Origin: Lepidodermella squamata
Lineage: Eukaryota > Gastrotricha
DNA: 64,000 nucleotides
NCBI GenBank assembly: GCA_047495785.1
Contig: JBLDXI010000010.1
Span: forward strand, 806,001-870,000
Direction: 5' to 3'
Every line of letters starts with the position of its first letter. The first letter of the stretch is position 1. The notes below the pieces were generated by a model. That model searched no databases, was not told where the DNA came from, and saw nothing but the letters and a program-made list of their open reading frames with translations. The translations under genes and the position numbers were made by a program. Below are positions 25,305 to 37,325 of the stretch, piece after piece.

Positions 25305-27726
25305 TCACTAACATACCGCGGAATCAGTTATGTTACAAGCAAGCTGCGAGAGTTGGAAAACAGCTACAATTCAACAGACAACGTTATGCCGCTGATTTTA
25401 GGAAACAATGGAAGGCTTTACACAGGGCAATACCTTCAGTATTTCAACTTTCTCACTATCAACAATAATATGCACAACGTTCATGTTTCGCGCATATTAA
25501 ATATTAACAGAGATTCGATTCCATCTTCTTTCAACCTGTTCATCCCCCACGAATATGTTTACCCATCGGTGGCCGAATTCATATTGAAGATGAATTGGCG
25601 GAAGTTGGCGATTCTATCGACCGATAACATTTATTGGAACAGGGTAATTAAATTGGAAAACCACTGTTAGATAAATATGCAGTTCTACCTTTGATTTCAG
25701 TTGGATCTAGCTTTGATCAGGGAAATGTTTGCCAGAAACATCACCATTATTGGAAACGTACGAATAACGATACCACTTGGTGCCACTGTTCCTTCTTCGG
25801 TTGACATAGAAAATACTGTGCTTGAGTTGATAGCTTTCAGCGAAGCTAGGATTTTTGTGATCCATGTATCTGTTGCAGTTGAAACGTCCTGTTTTCTATT
25901 CAAATATGGTCTGTACGGACCAGGTTACGTTTTACTTATGCCGTCATTCGGCATTTTCAACGTAGACTCACCAATTCCATATTATTGGTGCACGAGTGAG
26001 ATGATAACAGCTGTTCTAGAGAGTGTCCTCTTTTTCGGACAAATGCCTCTCAGCGAAATTCGAGATGGAACGACCGGCAGCGAGCTGGATGCGTATCTGC
26101 GCAGTAGAATCGAAGCCCCTGAAAATATCCCATCGTGGTGGCTACGCACTACTTGCTACGATATGATGCTGTTCACGGCCTACGTGCTCAACGATACTGA
26201 ATCTAAACTTCAACAACAAAACCAAACGTTGAGCGACTGGGTAGTAGGTAGCGAGAATTTTCGGAAAAACGGGTCTTACTTATTCTCCCTGTTAAAAGAG
26301 AGCATTTTCACCATGACGTTGTTCGCAGCCTACGTGCTCAACGATACCGAGTCAAAGCTTCTCCGGCAAAACCAAACGTTGAACGACTGGGCAGCAAGAG
26401 GCGAAAATTTTCGAAAAAACGGGTCTTACTTATTCTCACTTGTAAAGGAGAGCATTTTCACCGTCGAGATGCAGGGCTTTATTAGTAAGCTAAAGTTTGA
26501 CCTGGCGACTGGCTTCAACTGGGCTGGCAACTACTACCTGGCTATAACTCAGCTCCAAAGAAGTAATGGAACATCGCAGGATGGTTCCGGTTTTCGGCGC
26601 GTTAATGAACGCGAGCGATGGCTCTGTGAAATTTGGTCCAGGTAAACTCCTCTGGAAAACATCTGATGGCCAGGCCCCACGCGATGGATTGCTAATTGTT
26701 GAGACCAAGTGGGATTATCCCGTCTTAACGTTTTCGCTTCTTGCCGGTGAGTCATAATAGCTGTCATTTATTGGCAAGGATTGAACATTATATTTAGCGA
26801 TTTCGGCACTGGGAATGCTTATTGTTCTACTCCTGTTGATTCTATCATCAATGGACAAGTTGAGCTTTGCTGGCGGCATGAATCAATGGAGCTATCGGCT
26901 GCTTCTAGTTGGGGATGTATTTTTGGCGTGTCAGCCGTTGATCATGGGGCTAGAAAATGATGGCGCGATTCATGTTCGCTGCATGGCATCCTATTACGTC
27001 TTAAACATCGGAATTTCCATAATTTTAGCGCAGCATGTGGCCAAGCTATGGTTTTACTACATATCGCTCAAATCACCTGTGCCAAAAAAGACAAAAAGAC
27101 AAAACATGACAAAACAAAAGAGGGAGGCTAGAGCCTCTCAAGCAATGTTAGCAGGGGCCAGCGGGTCAAGACGCTCTCAGCAGGAGAAGATTCCCGCCAA
27201 CAAAGCCGGTGTCTTTATTCTTGCGTTCGTGCTGTTGAACTGCGCGCTCTTCATGATTTGGTTAACGGTTGATCCTTTGATTACCATGAAAAATGTCGTT
27301 AGTTTTGAGCTATCAAAGACTGACATTAGTTTGGCGTATAGCTTTTATGAATATGAATGCATGCTGGGAAACTTCCCATTGGCGATTGATTTTCAGTATC
27401 ACAATATGATGATGCTCTTTATTGGAGTTCCGAACGCCATTCTGATGTTGACAGCATTAGCCCTGTCGTTAACGCTTCAAATGGTGAGTTCTTACTATTC
27501 TTTTTTATCAGAGTGTACCTTCATGACTTCGAATTAGCCTGGAGTTGCTCTATTGCGCCAATCGACCAACGGAACGATACTAATAATACTAGCCTCTTGC
27601 GCCATAGGGCTGATATTCTCAAATGATTGGAGAAGTCTTCAGACACTTGTGTCGTCTTCATGCTTGGCCATCGCTTGCTGCAATTTGCTGACTCAATTCA
27701 TATTTATCACGAAATTCAACTGCTAA
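25305..27726 (+). pseudogene. GABA-B-like receptor copy 4, 5'-truncated with internal duplication
   Basis: Exon 2 (25305-25643), exon 3 (25701-26746), exon 4 (26798-27483) and exon 5 (27538-27726) are present with normal splice sites; exon 1 is absent. Exon 3 lacks eight residues (GPENVRAS in other copies), and contains a tandem repeat of about 51 residues: the block from TAYVLNDTESKL to SLLKESIFT is followed by a second, different version ending SLVKESIFTVEMQGF. A deletion after NGTSQ (near 26580) then shifts the frame. Exons 4-5 stay open and carry a longer second intracellular loop (KKTKRQNMTKQKREARAS). It cannot encode a complete receptor. Confidence 0.88.
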
Positions 27727-28114
27727 GAATGTACATTCGTTTTTCCTCCTATTTCACCAAGCATGCTTGTAACTCCGCACATAGATCCGAACATAACTGC
27801 ATTTGTTAAGCCGAACCATTTTTTCATTATATTATTCATATTCGACAGCTTAAAACCGCACCAAACTTCTCGGGAATACGTGTATATATTGTTTCGTAAA
27901 ATCATATTAGATACCAAATCCTTATAAATAGTCGTTTCGCGTTAAAAAGGAGCCGCTGTGTGCATAGCATGAAGCGTTTATCACTACTATACGTTCTCAG
28001 TGAAAACAGTTTCAAGGTGGAATTATAGAGGTATTCTTGGTCTCTTTTTACTAGTACTCTTTTTAAAATTCTTTCGTTTGGCGGCTGCTCTAATTCTCTG
28101 TATTGGGGAAAAGA

Positions 28115-28130
28115 TGAACTAATATTTAAT
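28115..28130 (+). promoter_or_regulatory. Conserved upstream block, copy 5
   Basis: GAACTAATATTTAATG, 212 bases before the start codon of copy 5. Confidence 0.35.
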
Positions 28131-28342
28131 GGGATGCTAAATTAGGTTGAAGCGCACCTTACAATTCGTGCCCTGATCTGTAGAAAATGGAGACAACAAC
28201 ATCCTACAGACGAGGGTGCACCTAATATGCGCATGAGGTCAGACGGAGAAGGCTGAAACCTGAAACGACGGGTCTTAATCTTAACAACGATTCACCTCAA
28301 AGATTGTATCGGAATAATTTTTCTTTCATTAAAACGAAGGGC

Positions 28343-30962
28343 AATGCTAATCCGCATGGATCTGATTTTTTTGATGCTTATCAAATGCGTTTCTCTCCAG
28401 AAACTAACTTTCAGGAGCCCAATGCCAAGTTCGATATCGCAATCAGCTAATTCGAACATATCGATAGACGTATCCAGCTAACTCTTACAACATCCATAAA
28501 CTATAGTGGTGGGCTAACGATATCTTTAGGGCCACTTTGCACCGAATCCTTGCGATTTGCGCTAATGAAAATTCGAAACTCAAATCAGCTGTTGAAAAAC
28601 TATGATTTGAAGTTGACCTTGTTCGATGATCAGGTAAGCGTCGCCTTGCTATGAATTTGTCTATGAATTGCTTATTTCTACTTTAAACAGTCGCAAACAT
28701 TTCCCGCAATCCGTTATGTAACATCCAAGTTACGCGAGCTGGAAACTGACAGCAATGTTACGGAGAACGTCATGCCGCTAATTTTGGGAAACAGCGGTAA
28801 GCTGTACACTGGGCAATACTTGCAGTACTTCAACTTCTTCACGATCAACCACGGGCAAACAGTTCACGTTTCTCGAATTTTACATATCAACAGAGACTCG
28901 CTTCCTTCTTCAATCCAATTGTTCGTCCCCCACGAATATGTTTACGCTTCGGTCGCAGAATTTATATCGAAGATGAATTGGCGAAAGTTGGCCATTCTGT
29001 CAACAGACAACATCTATTGGAACAGGGTAATCAAATTCGAAAATAGTTGCTATAAAATAATTATCGCTCTAATTTCAGTGGGACTTAGCTTTGATCAGAG
29101 AAATGTTTGCGCGGAACATCACAATTCTCGGGAACGTTCGAATAACGATACCACTAGGTGCCACCAACCCATCCTCGGTTGACATTGAAAATACAGTGCT
29201 TGAATTGATCGCATTCAAGGAAGCCAGGATTTTTGTGATTCACGTATCTGTTGCCGTCGAAACGTCGTGCTTTCTATACAAATATGGATTGTACGGACCA
29301 GGTTACGTTTTCTTAATTCCTGGCTTCGGAATTTTCAACGCAGATTCACCAATACCATACTTGTGGTGCACGGGTGAAATGATAGCAGCCGTTCTTGAGA
29401 GCGTTCTCTTTTTCGGGCAAATGCCCCTTAGTGAAATTCGAGGTCCAGAAAATGTCAGAGCTTCGGATGGAACGACCGGCAGCGAGCTGGATGCGTATCT
29501 ACGCAGTAGAATCGAAGCCCCGGAAAATATTCCAACTTGGTGGCTACGCACTACTTGCTACGATATGATGCTGTTCACGGCCTACGTGCTCAACGATACT
29601 GAATCTAAACTTCAACAACAAAACCAAACGTTGAGCGACTGGGTAGTAGGTAGCGAGAATTTTCGGAAAAACGGGTCTTACTTATTCTCCCTGTTAAAAG
29701 AGAGCATTTTCACCGTCGAAATGCAGGGTTTCATTAGTAAGCTAAAGTTCGACCTGGCTACTGGTTTCAATTGGGCTGGAAACTACTACCTGGCTATAAC
29801 TCAGCTTCAAAGAATCAAAGGTAATGGGACATCACAGACAAGGATGGTTCCAGTTTTCGGAGCGTTAATGAACGCGAGCGATGGCTCTGTGAAATTCGGT
29901 CCCGGTAAACTCTCATGGAAAACATCTGATGGCCAGGCCCCTCGTGACGAAATGTTGGTCCTAGAAATTAAGTGGGAATATCCTGTCTTAGTATTTTCGT
30001 TTCTTGCGGGTAAGTCGGGTCTTTAATGCCACTTTTTGCGCAATATTTAAATTTTTATCAGCTATTTCGACATTGCTAACGCTTATATCTCTATTTCTGT
30101 TGGTTCTATCATTAATGGATAAGTTGCGCTTCGCTGGTGGGATCAGTAAAATGAGCTATCGGCCGCTTCTTGTTGGAGACATCTTTTTAGCTTCCCAGCC
30201 CTTGATTATGGGCCTTCAAAATGATAGCGCGATTCATGTTCACTGCATGGCGTCCTACTGCTTCCTTATCATCGGAATCTCTATAACTTTGGCACAGCAT
30301 GTTGCCAAACTATGGTTCAATTACATATCGTTCAAGAAACCTGTGGCAACACAAAAGATGATAGCAAGAGCCTTTCAAGAGCAACCAGTAGTGACTAGCG
30401 AATCTCAAACAGGCCAGGAAGAACAAAGTCCCACCAAAGCAATGGGATTCTTCATCCTAATTTGCTTGCTTTTTAATTGTGCGCTCATGGTGATTTGGTT
30501 TGCTGTTGAACCCTTGATCACAGTGAAAAGCGTTGTTAGCTTCGAGCTATCAAAGACTGACATTAGTTTGGCGTATAGCTTCTATGACTATGAATGCACC
30601 ATGGGACATTTTTCTTTGGCGGATGATTTCCAATTCCACAACTTGATGTTGCTGTTCCTCGGAATTCCGAATTGTATTCTAATACTAACAGCGCTCGCTC
30701 TGTCTCTAATGCTTCAAAAGGTTAGTTCATTCCATGATTTGTCAGTGAGATAGGCTTCCTTGTTTTGAATTAGGCTGGAGTTGCTCTCTTACGTCAATCA
30801 ACCAATGGTACGATACTAATAATTGTAGCAGCGGGAGCCATAGGGCTGATATTTGCGAATAATGGAAGGAGTCTTCAGATACTGGTATCCGCCTCGTGCT
30901 TGGCTATCGTAGCCTGCAATTTGTTGACTCAATTCGTATATATTACGAAACTTAACTTCTAA
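28343..30962 (+). pseudogene. GABA-B-like receptor copy 5, exon 1 frameshifted, rest intact
   Basis: Exon 1 (28343-28633) starts with a plausible signal peptide (MLIRMDLIFLMLIKC) but about seven bases are missing near 28457 compared with copy 2, so the frame hits a stop soon after SANSNISIDVSS. Exons 2-5 (28691-29026, 29079-30009, 30062-30720, 30774-30962) are all open with correct phases and would encode an otherwise normal receptor of this family. The gene is therefore either a young pseudogene or uses another first exon not visible here. Exon 4 has a short, different second intracellular loop (ATQKMIARAFQEQPVVTSES). Exon 5 ends TKLNF. Confidence 0.75.
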
Positions 30963-31220
30963 AACTACAAGTACCTCACCACGCATATCGATTCGGCCAA
31001 AATTATTTCGAAGATATAAAATTGTGAGTGATAAATCGTATCTAGCATCGTAAAACCGCTAACTAAATTCTCTCATTCTCCCATTCTTGCCGATGTTTTT
31101 TCCTTGTGTCGAACCTGGAACTCAATGACAAAGAAATACAATTGTTCCTTTACTACACCGGATGTTTTTGTACAACGCTAACAGGATGGTAACAGTAAGA
31201 TTACAGTATTGAGCTTAATC

Positions 31221-34200
31221 TCATTCGGAAACATTAGGCAAAAGCAGTTTAATCTGCTGGGTTGGTTCCCGCTGCTGCGTAAAGTTATTCTGGAACTCTT
31301 GAACGAGCGGGTTGGCTAGCACATGGAAGTTGGGCCATCTGGTTGGCATCTCCTGCATGAGCGACCGGAAAATATTGTAGCCGCTTCGCAAGACAGCCAC
31401 CAAATTCTGCATTTTTGAATACCGAGTTTGACAAGCCTCCGCGCCACCCAACACGTGCTTCACAGCCATCTCGTAAGAATGCCGAACTAGAGGAATCTGA
31501 CCGATATGGGCGTGCGTCTCTTCATCTAGAAAAAGGCGAAAAATAGTATGAGAACTCTTTGAATTCTTATTAAAAATACAGCTTGGAACTTTCTTAAGAA
31601 AAAAATGTAGAAAAATTACCAGGGCTGAAGCATAGAAGAGCACAGAAGACTGCGAATTCCTGAAGGTTGGAAATAGTCTCCGCCACTTGGTTCCCAACAT
31701 AGCTCAGGTAGCTCTTGATCATGAATTCTTTCTCGCTGTCCGTCTGTGAAATCAGCATCGAAAAGCCGGTACACAGCCCTGAATCCCGATCAGCCGCCAA
31801 GTTGGAGGAAGGTTCGAAGTTTAACGAAATTTGAGCAGTGAGAACGGGAAAGAACGAGTTGAGGTATAACATCATACGTTCCTGCATGCTAATCGACTTC
31901 ACGCCGGGAAGAGAACTGAAAAATTCGCTAACAGCCTTCAAGTAAACGGCGAAAACGTCTGCTTTGATAGTCATAGATTCGTCAACAGTCATCTCTGGAG
32001 TTACTGCGACTTTGACCTGCGTAACCGACATTATTAAACAAAATCAATGACGAAATCGCTCGAAAAATTGTAGTATGAACTACGAACTGCGATTGAAAAC
32101 TACCTGGGATATCGGGGTCAATTTCACTGCGGCCGCCACGCATTGTTGAACCAGCCTCTCTGCAAATGAATTTTTAGGTTGCGAAGTCGTTGTTTGTTGG
32201 CTGCTTTCTGCCGCACTCAAGCATGGAATTTGAGAGGTCGCCCCAGCATCATTACTCTGTCTCCTCTCCTCGACCCTCAACTCTCCTCCAGGAAATGCAG
32301 AGGATGAGGTAGATGGCGCATCGGTTGAGAGCACGTGGTAATCGAACGCAGGTGAAGCGTCTTTAGAAGCCTTGGGAGCGCTGGCGGCGACTGTGACTGG
32401 TAGAGCTCCTCCCCGATTCAAAAATGTTTCATCGTTGCGGTTAGCACTCGATTGAAAAAACGAAAGGTCCGCCAGTGAGCGGTCTTTTTTAGATAGCCGC
32501 TTCTGTTTAGCGGAAGAACCAGGTCGAGAAGTTTCACCATGTTCAGTTGAGCCAACAGAAGAATTTCTGGTATTAGATCGAGTGAGTTTTGCGTGTTCAC
32601 GGCGCTGTTGATGTGGCTTCTTATTGAAGAACCTTCTCGAGCATCGCAGAGAGTCGTTACGTTCCAGGCTGTGTGATTCATCGGGGGAGCTCGGCTCAGC
32701 ATTGAGCGCGCTTGTAGTTACCACGGTTGATTGAGCAGGTAAGGCTGATTTGCGTGGGTAAGAGCCAGGGACTTCACTTTCAGGAGAACTCGGTTCGCTC
32801 ACTGGGAGGCTGGCCTTCTGACGAGTCCTGTGCAGCGCCTCCCTGGAACAACATTGGTTTGTATTAAGGCTTATATTAAGAACAATATCTCTGATTTTCT
32901 ATAATTGGGCACTGCAGCAACTTGGCCAAAGATAGAAAATTTGGTCGCGTAGAATTTTGTACGGTTGAAATCAAGATAGGCATGGAAATTTGGATAAATA
33001 GAGCGTGTCCGATAAACGCTAAACGCACTGCTCGGCTGTTCGGATGTAAACTTTGTAAATATTATATTACCTACTGTCCCAAAAGTATCGTTAAAAATAG
33101 GACTAGACTACAAAAAGTGTGAGAGGCGAAGTAATATCTCACGGCAAGAAAAAATCTTAGTAATAAAAAATCGAAATTGCTGTAATAGTGATCGAGTATG
33201 TCTCTTGTGAGTAGGACTGAACCAGGTAAAAACCGAAAAATACCGAACCAGTTACCATCAGGGTTTTCAGGGTTTCCTCCTGTAAATTTCTTCCGAAAAA
33301 TCGTGGATAAAGGATGGAAGATTCCCCCAGTGGGCCTAATTTAAAAAAAATAGGCTAATAAATTCCCAGTTGTTTTAACTTCTAATTGCTGCGGAAATCA
33401 TGGGAGTTGGGATTAATTAGCGAAAGCATTTGAATCGAGGTCGAATGGCGTCATTAGTTGCACGGCCACGTTGCGCCTTTCTTAAAAATGCTAATAAGGT
33501 GTCCAAAATGTACAAATCTATCCATAATTTCAACAATTTTCATGAAATCAAAGTAAAATGGAAAAATCACGGGTAATTGAATTCATCGAATTCCTATTCA
33601 ATATTCAATTTTTACAATTCTTCCAGATTTCCTAGAACTGCCCAAGAAACGGTTTAGTCCAAGGATAAATTTTAATAGCCTACATGATTTTTCGGCGTTG
33701 CTGCTCTGCTTCAAAGTCGTCCGATGAGTCATCAACAAAGTCATCGAAATCATCATCGATATCGTCTTCAAAGGTTTCATAGTCTGTATTGCGACTGTAG
33801 TTCTGTTGCGACCTCATACTGCTTGATGATTCGCTTATCCCCTGGTCTCGCTTTCCCTTCGAATAGCGGTTGCGTGGGCAGCGTTCACCAAACATGCCTG
33901 CATCATAGCAGCGGCGGAAGCGGCAACTCCGGCATTCAGTTCTAGGACTGCACGGAGATTTTGGTGCGAAATCGGCTTGTGGGTCAAGATTTCGAGGTCT
34001 TTGTAAGCAATGCAGATCGTTTGGATGCTTCTGCCTCGTGCGAGCGAAGAAATATCCGCAGTCTTCACACGCGACGACCCCATAGTAAAAGCCATCACCT
34101 GGGAAAAGAAATAGATGATAAGGCATGTTTGACCACCCGCTCAATTATGTGAAACCTAATGGTTATCTTAGAGTGTCCCAAAACCACGCAATTCCATTGT

Positions 34201-34744
34201 TACAATGGCTATTAATAATGCTATCAGCCCTATCCAATAAGTTTGGAATGTAATCTCCCTTACTGGGCGCACTGCAAACTGCGCAAGGAATTCTGGCGAA
34301 ATCATCGTCGATCGAGCTTCCCGTCCTCGAAACGATGGAGCTTCCAGGCTTTGTTATTCCCCTGCTATCCAACTTTGGCTGTCGCTTCGCTTGTGGTGAC
34401 TGGCGCGATGTTGACGAGGAAGAGGCTTCGTCTTTACTTGTCCTAGCTAATAGTTTAGCCTTTCGAATTTGATCCATAACGCTTAAACCCATTTTGTATC
34501 TGCAAGGTCGGCATTTCACTATTTCAGACGCCGCTTTATGCTTCGATTTCGGCTCTGAGCAAACGCAATCCCAATCCTCGGGTATGCCCTCTGTCTGACA
34601 GCGATACTGAAATTTGCGACAGGCCTCGCAAATAGAGATTTTTGGAAATAATATCGATTCCTGTCTCCTATGCGACGACGAGCGTCGGAAAAGGCTCGGT
34701 ATCGAACGTCGACAGACGCCGCAGTAAAATTTACAATCTGCCAT
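31221..34744 (-). CDS. Two-DBD nuclear receptor (2DBD-NR-like)
   Basis: Read on the minus strand: exon A 34744-34264, exon B from 34098, exon C 32842-32104, exon D 32016-31620, exon E 31525-31221. DBD 1 (residues 4-90) has C8-C11, then CEACRK at 39-44, and C49, C60, C62, C78, C81 ending CRPCRYKMGL. The P-box CEACRK is close to the CEACKK reported for first DBDs of 2DBD nuclear receptors. DBD 2 spans the A/B junction: CAVC, 13 residues, CEDC-GYFF, then CRSCRFRRCYDAGM. Exons D-E read like a ligand-binding domain (EFAVFCALLCFSPDEETH...). The B-to-C junction is unresolved: exon B stays open to a stop at 33680, and no convincing donor was found. A split into two genes is possible. Acts in the nucleus as a transcription factor. 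Confidence 0.7.
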
Positions 34745-35658
34745 GTCTTGAATAATTAAGGATGCTAAAACAAGAAGATTATCTGTGTATAAATAATTTT
34801 TTACAGTTAAACGTTACTTCAGGACGGATGGGAAGTAAGGGGAAGGGGGAACGGTCCAGTCAGTTAAATTTACTAGTTTGATGGCTGTTATCCAGTGCAA
34901 AACGAAAGCGAGGGTTTTATTAAACACTTCTCCGTGTGTTATTGACCCTGATAACACCGAGTTGCTTGTCTTTTGAAATGGTGCGATGACAGACGAACGG
35001 AAGAATAGTTGCGTACGTCTTATTTTAATGCTCGGTGTCTCGCATTGGGGACAAAGCTAGACGTAATAAAATTTTCATGCTCTTTGAATAGGTATCATAG
35101 TTACGAAAAGCACAGCTCATCATATTATATCATTAGCAACGCGATACTACTCGTCTAAGTTTACATATGTGCGCTGTTAACTATACCGCCAGTACTTATT
35201 CTTGTGGATGCCAAAATACGCTGCGGCGCACTATTCCAGTTATGAATACAATAAGTGTGCTCACCTATGTGTGTACTGCCAAGCAACAGTTGTCAACTTC
35301 TTGTTAACCTTAACATTTGAAAATGAAGTTCAGCGAAGCTTTTGAGTATTCTGTAACAGACGATTGTCTATGGCCAATGAATATCGGGTTCTTTCGAGGA
35401 AAATTTGAAATTATGAACTGACGCAAAAGACTATCGTTGCTAGCCTTATACTAACCTTACCTTGCTAGCCATTAGCCATGCGATTAACTAATACGTTATA
35501 AATAGGCTTTCAGCACTGATTTTTTCGAGACAGCGAGGCTCTGTTTCTTCAAATCCCTGAGTTTGCTTTCACTGAATTTATTTAGCGGCCGTCAAATTGT
35601 TACGGGTTACCAGACCCATTTATGGTAAAGTCTTTTACTGAAATTTCCTTTTCATAGC
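34745..35658. other. Intergenic
   Basis: 5' region of the nuclear receptor gene and 3' region of the next minus-strand gene. No element recognised. Confidence 0.45.
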
Positions 35659-36063
35659 TCAGGCGAGTTGAACAACCATCTTCGCAACCGCCAGCGCCAA
35701 AAATGAAGCGCAGATTTGGGCTGAACTGACTACCGTTGTTGATGCGCCTGAGTAGATGATTTTGTTGAGAGCAGCTCTAACCCCAGCGTCCACAAGCCGG
35801 CTCACAACGTTGACTTGCGTCGTCGTAGATGTTGAATTTGAGGGAGATATTATCTCGTTCAATTTTCCATTCGCCTGATCCAACTTGCTCTGGACGATGT
35901 TAGCCCCAGTGTAGACAACGTTGCTAGTTGCGTTAGAGACAGAGCTGAGAATTGAGTTCCCAGAGGATATTAGAATGCTTAGAATTGATACAGTGGTTGT
36001 TTCAGCCTTTATCTCATTAACGGCGATAATTGCGACTAAAAATATAGTGAACTTGAAAAACAT
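35659..36063 (-). CDS. Small secreted, Ser/Thr-rich protein with hydrophobic C-terminus
   Basis: Single exon, 134 residues from the ATG at 36063, chosen because it begins a clean signal peptide (MFFKFTIFLVAIIAVNEIKA). The mature part is rich in Ser, Thr, Val and Asn with several N-glycosylation sequons (NAT, NST) and no cysteine until near the end. The last 20 or so residues (ICASFLALAVAKMVVQLA) are hydrophobic and run to the stop, compatible with GPI anchoring or a membrane helix. I do not recognise the family. It lies alone between the nuclear receptor and receptor copy 6. Confidence 0.55.
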   Translation of the reverse strand: MFFKFTIFLVAIIAVNEIKAETTTVSILSILISSGNSILSSVSNATSNVVYTGANIVQSKLDQANGKLNEIISPSNSTSTTTQVNVVSRLVDAGVRAALNKIIYSGASTTVVSSAQICASFLALAVAKMVVQLA

Positions 36064-37325
36064 TTTAGATGTTGCTATGTGGGAAAGTTTGAAAGTGTAA
36101 AATTTCAAGAGGCATTATGGGGTTAGCGATGTAACCTCCTACTCCCAACCGACTCCACTCACCCACCGCTTTCTGCCCGCAATATGCAACTTCATTGTGG
36201 CAGGACAATTACTCGTTAGTAACGCGAGTAAACCATTGTTATCCTGAGCACGCGCTAAACTGGCACAGAGCCTGAAAACATGAGTCGTGGAACAAATATA
36301 CTCTATCCCGTCTTAAACTTTCTATGATTCATAGCGCAAAATCGTTATGACGGACTGGGCTTTGAAAGGTGTGGATTTTCCGCCTGCGAAATTCATCCCT
36401 ACAGAATCCTGTTTTCTAAGTTGAATAAGACTGATATGAATCAGTAGCTACTAAAGCTGAATGTTTGTTGTATGGATCTCGATGTAGATGTGAAGGTTTT
36501 CCCAGAAAAAGATATCGAAGATTTCAAAGATTCTATCGATGATAAAAAATTCCCGAAGATTTTGCATTAAGCATGCTTATTTGAAGAAGCTTGCAGAATA
36601 AAAAGTGATCAATCATGTTTCAATTCAGGTTCGAAAGCTTTTCCAATCCCTATCATGTATTTAGGTTATCATCAGCATTTTCTTTTCAGTTCCCATGATA
36701 TAAGCTAAGGTGCTGAGAGCTTGGAAAACTGCTCGGTCGATTATTGAGCGAGATCTTCGAGAGTTTCGAGAACAGCCTGTAAATTTCTAGCGTGATCGCA
36801 TGGCTGAAGTTTTGTCTTTCACAATTGACATCACTGCCATCCCTATTCGGAAATGGATATCAGTGGACATTGAGCGCTTCACATAATGCAAGCCTACGAG
36901 CCGACAACGGAAGCTGTTTTAGACGCGTTAAAGCTCTGGAAGAAATTCGATAGGAATTATCCGGCGAATTAAAATGCTTCTTGTAGGATAAAGACTCACG
37001 TAATTTGAGTGGTCGACGAAGCACTTTCTTAATTTCCTGAGCTAACCCCCCTAGCGTTTCGTAGGCCTAAAGTCGAGTTATGGAGCCATTTAAGGTTTCA
37101 GATTTCTTTGCGACAAGATGAAACATTTGAAGGGATTATTACAGTATGAGATTTTCGCCCCCGACAGTGGCGAAACTGTCTTCAAAATTAAAACTATTGA
37201 GACAAGAGACAGAAACTTCCGTCAAGCTTCGTGGAGGTGTAATCACAAAGAGCACGTCGAAAACGTTTACAGGATCATTGTGCTTTTTATCTCCTGATTA
37301 TTTTGTTTCACAAACACCCAAGGCA
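36064..37325. other. Upstream region of receptor copy 6, duplicated before copy 7
   Basis: 36910-37140 is homologous to 45575-45780 (shared 'agctctggaagaaatt' and 'ttcctgag' blocks), so the copy 6 and 7 duplication unit includes at least 400 bases of 5' flank. No gene was seen. Confidence 0.5.
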
